In this document: positions 59,082 to 64,000 of the stretch, in pieces
Layout of the letters: each line of letters opens with the position of its first letter
Position numbering within the stretch: position 1 is the stretch's first letter
Source of the DNA: Enterococcus xiangfangensis
Lineage (GTDB): Bacteria > Bacillota > Bacilli > Lactobacillales > Enterococcaceae
Direction: 5' to 3'
Length of the DNA: 64,000 nucleotides
Assembly: GCF_005405365.1 (NCBI RefSeq)
Contig: NZ_BJDX01000004.1
Coordinates: 186,001 to 250,000, forward strand
Program-made: the position numbers and the translations under genes
The notes under the pieces: generated by a model
Database searches by the model: none
Told to the model about the DNA's origin: nothing
The model's input: only the letters and a program-made list of their open reading frames with translations

Positions 59082-61361
59082 CTAGCTTTTCAGCCAATTT
59101 CTAATAGTTTGAATATCGTTCATCACTAAAAACTCTTCGCTCTCGATTCGAGCAATGCGTTTTTGATAAATCTTACTCTCTTCAAAAGACCGAGTCTGTG
59201 GTGCCTCGACCATTTGTAAAACACCGTCGTTTATTGTAACAAATTTCAGCTCAGAAAACACGTGAATCATGAAGACTAATCGTTTTTCTGGAATTCTTAA
59301 ATAATTTGAAACAACTTTTAATTTAAAACGAATATCGACTCTTGGTTGCTTACGGAAAAATTGATAAAGCTTGGCAAATTGTTCACGGCTTGGCAAACCG
59401 TTGAGATACGCTTCATCTGGACTGTAAAGATATAAATAGATTCGTTCAAAGGCGCCTTTTTTTATGACTTCTTTCAACAACTCCTTTTGATCCGGACAGT
59501 CAAGCACAGCTAATTGATCATAGTCAGACCAGCTAATTGTCTCATCGTACAATGTAACGGTTTGTTGCAATTCTTGAGTAAAAAATTGTTGACTTTTTTG
59601 TTGAAACGCCAGATAGAGTATTTCGCCGCTTTCAATTTTTTGATCCCAAGTATATTTTGCTCGGCGATCAATCACTTGCAGGCCGTCAGAGGCAAAATCG
59701 ATCAATCGCAACTGAACTTTCTTTTGTCCATTCCATTCATTGATCTCTAAATCGCCCACAAACTTCGTATCTGGTTGTTGGATTTCTTCATCATTCGCGC
59801 CAAAACCAAAACCGATTACGTCCAGCTGAGCAGCTTCTTTTTTCAAGGAAAATTTGACGTGTTGCTGATCGCTGCCGATTCGTTTAAAGGAACTAATAAC
59901 ACCTTCGATCAAAAAGTGCGGTGCTGGATTATCCGTTCCGAACGGTGCTAATTTTTTCAATTCCTCGACAAACTTTAATTCAACGGCGGATACTTCCAAT
60001 GATTCATCGATCAAAAGTGCCGCAGCTTTAGTCAAATCAATCTGTTCAGCAGAAATATAATCATTCATCCGCTTTTGTAAAGCCGGGATATTTTCCACCG
60101 GCATGGTTAAACCAACAGCTGCTGCATGTCCGCCAAAATGAGTAAATTCAGAACGCATAGTCGTCAGCATACCGAATAGATCTAATGCTTCACTACTGCG
60201 CCCAGAACCCTTGGCTACTCCATTGTCATCGATTGATAACACGATCGCTGGGTGCCCCGTTTGTTTTAAAATATTTCCAGCAACGATTCCTAAAACGCCT
60301 GGATTCCATCCTTTGGCTGCAATTAAGTGAATAGAATCTGCTGGATCAATCAATGCCGTTGCTTCAGCAGTCGTCGTTTGAACGATTTGTTTACGTTCAT
60401 TGTTGATTTGATCAAGTTTTTCCGCCAATTCATGAGCACGTTCTGTGTCAAAAGTAGTCATTAATTCTACTGCCGGATTAGGATCTCCTAAACGCCCAAT
60501 CGCATTTAGCCGAGGCGCAATGCTGAACCCAATACTTGTCTCATCGATTTTTTGCAACGCAACACTGCTGACTTTAAGTAACTCTAATAAACCTAAGCGT
60601 TGTGTCTGTTTGATCGCTTGCAAACCTAATTTGACGAGCGTACGATTTTCCCCAGTCATTGACACAAGGTCAGCGACCGTACCGATCGTTACTAAATCCA
60701 ACATCTCTAGTGGCACTTCTTCCAGCAGTGCAGTTGCTAATTTAAAAGCCACACCTGCTCCAGCGAGTTCACCAAAAGGATATTGTCCGTCTGGATGACG
60801 CGGATGAACGATACAGTATGCATCGGGTAAAATCGGCGGCAACTCATGGTGATCTGTAACGATTACATCGACATTTTGAGAATTCGCAAAATCAATCGCT
60901 TCATTTCCAGCAACACCATTATCGACCGTAATGATTAGCTGGATCCCTTCGTTGATCTTTTCAGCAAAAAGTTCTTTGTTTGGACCATAACCGTGAACGA
61001 AACGGTTAGGCAGTACATAATGGACGTCTGCTCCGATCATCTGTAAAGTTTCTAACATGATGGACGTACTAGTAATACCATCTGCATCATAATCACCATA
61101 GACTAAAATCGGTTGTCCTTCCATGACAGCCATTTGAATTCGCTCCACTGCTTTCGTCATATCATGCATCAAAAATGGATCATGCAAATCATCAATAGTT
61201 GTTCTTAGCAATTTAGAAAACGCTTCTATTGTATGTATATTTCGATTCCATAAAAGTTCAGCGAATGTTTCGCTGTATCCTTGATTCATTATCTCTGTTT
61301 TAAACGCCGTATCAATTGGAGATACATCTTTAAATCGCCAATCGAAGCTTGATTTTTTCAC
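59082..61361 (-). CDS. recJ: Single-stranded-DNA exonuclease RecJ
   Basis: 759 residues from a GTG at 61361 ([17 protein letters not shown]), GGGGAG 7 bases upstream; a TTG at 61376 would add five residues but its ribosome site is inside them. DHH phosphoesterase motifs: [13 protein letters not shown] near 80, VTDHHELPP near 150, and DHHA1 motif GGHAAAVGL near 400. C-terminal OB-fold and long extension (~200 residues) as in Bacillus RecJ. It degrades 5'-ended ssDNA in recombination and mismatch repair. Confidence 0.96.
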   Translation of the reverse strand: MKKSSFDWRFKDVSPIDTAFKTEIMNQGYSETFAELLWNRNIHTIEAFSKLLRTTIDDLHDPFLMHDMTKAVERIQMAVMEGQPILVYGDYDADGITSTSIMLETLQMIGADVHYVLPNRFVHGYGPNKELFAEKINEGIQLIITVDNGVAGNEAIDFANSQNVDVIVTDHHELPPILPDAYCIVHPRHPDGQYPFGELAGAGVAFKLATALLEEVPLEMLDLVTIGTVADLVSMTGENRTLVKLGLQAIKQTQRLGLLELLKVSSVALQKIDETSIGFSIAPRLNAIGRLGDPNPAVELMTTFDTERAHELAEKLDQINNERKQIVQTTTAEATALIDPADSIHLIAAKGWNPGVLGIVAGNILKQTGHPAIVLSIDDNGVAKGSGRSSEALDLFGMLTTMRSEFTHFGGHAAAVGLTMPVENIPALQKRMNDYISAEQIDLTKAAALLIDESLEVSAVELKFVEELKKLAPFGTDNPAPHFLIEGVISSFKRIGSDQQHVKFSLKKEAAQLDVIGFGFGANDEEIQQPDTKFVGDLEINEWNGQKKVQLRLIDFASDGLQVIDRRAKYTWDQKIESGEILYLAFQQKSQQFFTQELQQTVTLYDETISWSDYDQLAVLDCPDQKELLKEVIKKGAFERIYLYLYSPDEAYLNGLPSREQFAKLYQFFRKQPRVDIRFKLKVVSNYLRIPEKRLVFMIHVFSELKFVTINDGVLQMVEAPQTRSFEESKIYQKRIARIESEEFLVMNDIQTIRNWLKS

Positions 61362-61416
61362 TGTATCACTCCCCAACCGTACTAGTATAGCAAAAAAGAA
61401 TCGGACAAGAAAGAGA

Positions 61417-61449
61417 AGAAGACTTTAGTTTTTCAACTAAAGTCTTCTA
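61417..61449 (-). terminator. Terminator of the LapA-like gene
   Basis: Minus strand AGAAGACTTTAGTT-GAAA-AACTAAAGTCTTCT perfect 14-base stem followed by a U-rich tract. Confidence 0.85.
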
Positions 61450-61451
61450 GA

Positions 61452-61880
61452 TTAGTCATAATAATCGATTGGCTGATCGTCGCGCTTTTCAGCCTGTTCA
61501 TTTTTATTTTCAGCTAAAGCCTGGTCTTTTTCTTTCAGAAGGCTTTCGTAGTTTGCCTTCAGCATTGCGATTTCATTTTCTTGTTCACGCTGAAACGCTG
61601 CCTTTTCTTCTGCCAATTTTTGTTCATTGTTTGTTTCGTAGCTTTGAATCGTCTCTTTTAGTTGCTTGATTTCTTTGCGCTGTTGGAAAAGCGTGGCGCC
61701 TGATGTTAGGAAAACGACCAGTGCTCCTATCAACGCTGAACCGACGATAACTAAGACTAGCGACAGATAGATTTTCTTGATCAAGAAATTGACTGGGACT
61801 TCCTGATTATTGGAAAGCGCAAAGATGACGATCAATAAGACCAAAATAAAGCCTAAAAAGACCTTCCATTGTTTTTTCAT
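61452..61880 (-). CDS. LapA-domain (DUF1049) membrane protein
   Basis: 142 residues. Two membrane helices (about 6-26 and 38-62) separated by NNQEVPVNFLIKK, the LapA/YciS-type signature, followed by a charged coiled coil (about 70-130). In E. coli LapA takes part in LPS regulation; in Gram-positives its role is unknown. It follows the SDR gene closely, same strand. Confidence 0.8.
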   Translation of the reverse strand: MKKQWKVFLGFILVLLIVIFALSNNQEVPVNFLIKKIYLSLVLVIVGSALIGALVVFLTSGATLFQQRKEIKQLKETIQSYETNNEQKLAEEKAAFQREQENEIAMLKANYESLLKEKDQALAENKNEQAEKRDDQPIDYYD

Positions 61881-61889
61881 TTTGCTTTC

Positions 61890-62678
61890 CTACTTTCTAT
61901 TGAATAGTCCGCCAGCTAAAAAGTCTCCAATATGCGGGAACAATCCATAAAAGCGACTGGCACCTTCCATAATGATTGGTCGATTGATTTCACGAGTGGG
62001 TCTTCCCATTTTATTGACAATCGTTTTGGCCAATTTATGCGGATCTAACACGATCCCACCTAAATTTTCTAGATAACTACCGCTTGGATCGGCTTTGTCA
62101 AAAAACTCCGTAGCAATCGGTCCTGGATTGATCGTCGTTACATACACATTGGCTGGTCGCAATTCAAGTCGCAGCGCATTTGAAAAACCAAGGACTGCAA
62201 ATTTTGTCGCAGAGTAAACAGTGGATTTCGGTGTAGCCATTTTACCAGCCATTGATGCTACGTTAAAGATGTGGCCTTTTTGGTTGTTGACCATTGAGAT
62301 CGCGATTTTTTGCGTAAAATACATCATCCCTAAAACATTCACATCAAACATTTTCTTAGCGACTGCTAAATCAAACGCGACGAAATCATCAAATAAACCA
62401 AAACCGGCATTGTTTACTAAAACATCTACTTCACCAACTTCATCAGCGATTTTTTCAATCACTGATTCCACGCTATCTGGATCAGCGATATCTAATTGGA
62501 AGGCAAAAGCTGCTTTACCACTCAATTCGCTGCAGCGTTCTTTTACTTGACCGATTAGGTTGATTCGGCGAGCACAGGTCACTACAATCGCACCGCGTTT
62601 AGCAGCTTCATAACAAATTTGTTCGCCTAAGCCGGCAGAACTGCCAGTCACGACAACTACTTTGTTTGTTAAATCCAT
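61890..62678 (-). CDS. Short-chain dehydrogenase/reductase (YqjQ-like)
   Basis: 262 residues. Classical SDR: TGSSAGLGEQI cofactor loop near residue 12, LVNNAGFG near 86, catalytic Ser in FNVASMAG and YSATK (Y-x3-K) near 155. NAD(P)-dependent; substrate unknown. The rnz-SDR order matches rnz-yqjQ of Bacillus. 33 bases after rnz. Confidence 0.9.
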   Translation of the reverse strand: MDLTNKVVVVTGSSAGLGEQICYEAAKRGAIVVTCARRINLIGQVKERCSELSGKAAFAFQLDIADPDSVESVIEKIADEVGEVDVLVNNAGFGLFDDFVAFDLAVAKKMFDVNVLGMMYFTQKIAISMVNNQKGHIFNVASMAGKMATPKSTVYSATKFAVLGFSNALRLELRPANVYVTTINPGPIATEFFDKADPSGSYLENLGGIVLDPHKLAKTIVNKMGRPTREINRPIIMEGASRFYGLFPHIGDFLAGGLFNRK

Positions 62679-62711
62679 TGAATCTCCCTCTTTCTATAAG
62701 ACGTATCTTTT

Positions 62712-63635
62712 TTATGAAAATGGAATATCGATACTATCAAAATCTTTGGCGATTTGTGTATTCGGAAATATCTCTTTGGCTTCTTCTTCTAATTCTTTCG
62801 CTTCTTTTGCCAAATATCTTGCAGAGATATGTGTTAACATTAATTTTTTTGCCTGAGCTTTTTTAGCGATGAGTGCGGCTTGCTGCGTTGTAGAGTGGAA
62901 ATACGCCCGGGCTAGTTTCGCTTCATCTTTATTAAAAGTACTTTCATGGACGATCACATCGCTGTCTTTTGCAAATTGACTAGATTTTTCCATAAAGCGA
63001 GTATCGCCGAAAATCGTTACTATTCGGCCCTTTTTACTGGAACCCACAAAGTCTTTTCCGTCGATCACTCGTCCATCTGACAGCGTAACTTTTTGCCCTT
63101 GTTTTATTTTCCCATAGATGGGTCCAGCGGGGATGTCTAATGTAGCTAATTTATCTACTTGCAGCATCCCCTCATGATCTGCCTCACTTACTCGAAATCC
63201 ATAACTAGCGATGCCATGATCCAACAACATGCATTCAACTATAAATTGTTTATCTTTAAAGATGACACCTTCGCTCAATTCAATAAACTTCAACGAGTAG
63301 GCTAATCGCGTTTTAGTCACTTGCAGTGACGTTCGCACATAGTCTTCTAGTCCGACAGGGCCATATATTTCGACCGGCTCTTCGCCGCCTTGAAACGAAC
63401 GACTGCTTAATAGGCCGGGCAAACCGAAGATATGATCGCCGTGTAAATGAGAGATAAAGATTTTCTCAATTTTACGTGGTCTGATCGTTGTTCGTAAAAT
63501 CTGCATCTGAGTCCCTTCGCCGCAATCAAACAGCCAAATTGCATTGCGTTCGTCTAACAATTTTAGTGCGAGACCGCTGACGTTTCGATGTTTTGCCGGT
63601 ACACCTGCACCCGTTCCTAAAAATTCTAATTCCAT
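62712..63635 (-). CDS. rnz: Ribonuclease Z (tRNase Z)
   Basis: 307 residues. Metallo-beta-lactamase motif [14 protein letters not shown] near residue 62, [10 protein letters not shown] at 40, further metal ligands in [11 protein letters not shown] and [10 protein letters not shown], and HSTTQQAA near 250. It trims tRNA 3' ends lacking CCA. Complete. Confidence 0.96.
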   Translation of the reverse strand: MELEFLGTGAGVPAKHRNVSGLALKLLDERNAIWLFDCGEGTQMQILRTTIRPRKIEKIFISHLHGDHIFGLPGLLSSRSFQGGEEPVEIYGPVGLEDYVRTSLQVTKTRLAYSLKFIELSEGVIFKDKQFIVECMLLDHGIASYGFRVSEADHEGMLQVDKLATLDIPAGPIYGKIKQGQKVTLSDGRVIDGKDFVGSSKKGRIVTIFGDTRFMEKSSQFAKDSDVIVHESTFNKDEAKLARAYFHSTTQQAALIAKKAQAKKLMLTHISARYLAKEAKELEEEAKEIFPNTQIAKDFDSIDIPFS

Positions 63636-63712
63636 AATTCTCCTGACTTTCTATCAAATTAATATTATTCTAGAAGAAAGTCTTGTTTAGTGCAATCTAA
63701 ATAAAGAAAATT

Positions 63713-64000
63713 TTATTCCTCTTTTGAATCGTCCTCATTTGCTTCTTGAGAAGATTTTGCGATTTCTTGAGTCTTCTTCACGTCAGCTTCTACTTCTTCA
63801 TAGTCAAGACGCGTGATTTCTCCGCCTAACTCCATCATGATCAGCTGATTCAATGGCCGATTGTCTTCTTCTTCTGCAATCAACAACAGTGCGGTATCCC
63901 CTTCGCCGATTTTATCGATTAAGAACTCAAAAACACCGGTCGCCTGGCGAACTTCTTTTGCGTCTTGTGTTGCGCCGATCATACCGCCGGTAAACCAGCC
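63713..64000 (-). CDS. DUF1269-like protein, 5' part cut by the window edge
   Basis: At least 96 codons; the frame stays open to base 64000 (GWFTGG before the first ATG), so the start is probably outside. Glycine-rich GWFTGGMIGATQDAKEV and FLIDKIGEGDTALLLIAEEE..LGGEITRLD resemble DUF1269/DUF456-type proteins with an N-terminal glycine-rich membrane hairpin. Acidic C-terminal tail. Identity is moderately sure. Confidence 0.6.
   Translation of the reverse strand, partial: GWFTGGMIGATQDAKEVRQATGVFEFLIDKIGEGDTALLLIAEEEDNRPLNQLIMMELGGEITRLDYEEVEADVKKTQEIAKSSQEANEDDSKEE

Overview
The window is an AT-rich, densely coded, unbroken stretch of low-GC Gram-positive (Firmicutes, Lactobacillales) core chromosome, most likely Enterococcus or a close relative. 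The evidence is an EbsA-family gene beside a cold-shock gene, a class B RNase P RNA, a PyrR-controlled pyr operon, a type-1B DAHP synthase in a compact aro operon, an alaS T-box, and Bacillus-type LexA boxes. I see no mobile elements, phage genes, CRISPR array, tRNA or 16S/23S/5S rRNA genes. Species was not determined.

Layout. 1-7144: aromatic amino acid operon on the minus strand (aroE-aroF-aroB-aroC-tyrA-aroA-aroK, the last cut by the window edge). 7179-10259: predicted tryptophan ABC transporter trpXYZ, same strand. Each of these two operons has its own sigma-A-type promoter, a very short leader peptide and a long chain of mutually exclusive RNA hairpins with two tandem terminators. The aro leader peptide ends in Tyr-Tyr-Phe-Ser-Tyr-Phe-Arg and the trp leader peptide in Trp-Gln-Asn-Trp-Arg-Arg. 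10306-14500: a membrane-anchored unknown, divergent pckA with two cre-like sites, and rqcH. 14503-26190: the ten-gene pyr operon pyrR-pyrP-pyrB-pyrC-carA-carB-pyrK-pyrD-pyrF-pyrE behind one PyrR attenuator. 26185-28252: rluD, lspA and a HEPN-like/CBS protein. 28418-32676: argC-argJ-argB-argD. 32743-37154: fhs, csp, ebsA, an RNase HI-like gene and cls. 37343-41940: alaS with its T-box, an FGE-fold-like unknown and an acetyltransferase. 42031-48824: DEAD-box helicase, VanZ-RDD membrane protein, small unknowns, HD hydrolase, an RlmL-like methyltransferase, rnpB, gpsB and ypsA. 48907-53170: recU-pbp1A and convergent dnaD-nth. 53247-57194: nox, tkt and a DUF896 gene. 57261-58408: lexA and a small SOS-type membrane gene. 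58476-64000: apt, recJ, a LapA-like gene, an SDR, rnz and a truncated DUF1269-like gene.

How it works together. The first 10 kb is an aromatic amino acid module in which synthesis of the common pathway and Tyr branch, and uptake of Trp, appear to be controlled by ribosome-mediated attenuators. The two attenuators are visibly related in peptide and RNA architecture but carry different codons (Tyr/Phe versus Trp). Neither contains a T-box. This is the strongest candidate for an undescribed system here, because such operons in Firmicutes are usually controlled by T-boxes or TRAP. The second notable unit is a small membrane protein downstream of lexA whose promoter spacer is itself a LexA box. 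The pyr, arg and alaS units are controlled in more standard ways (PyrR attenuation, probable ArgR, T-box).
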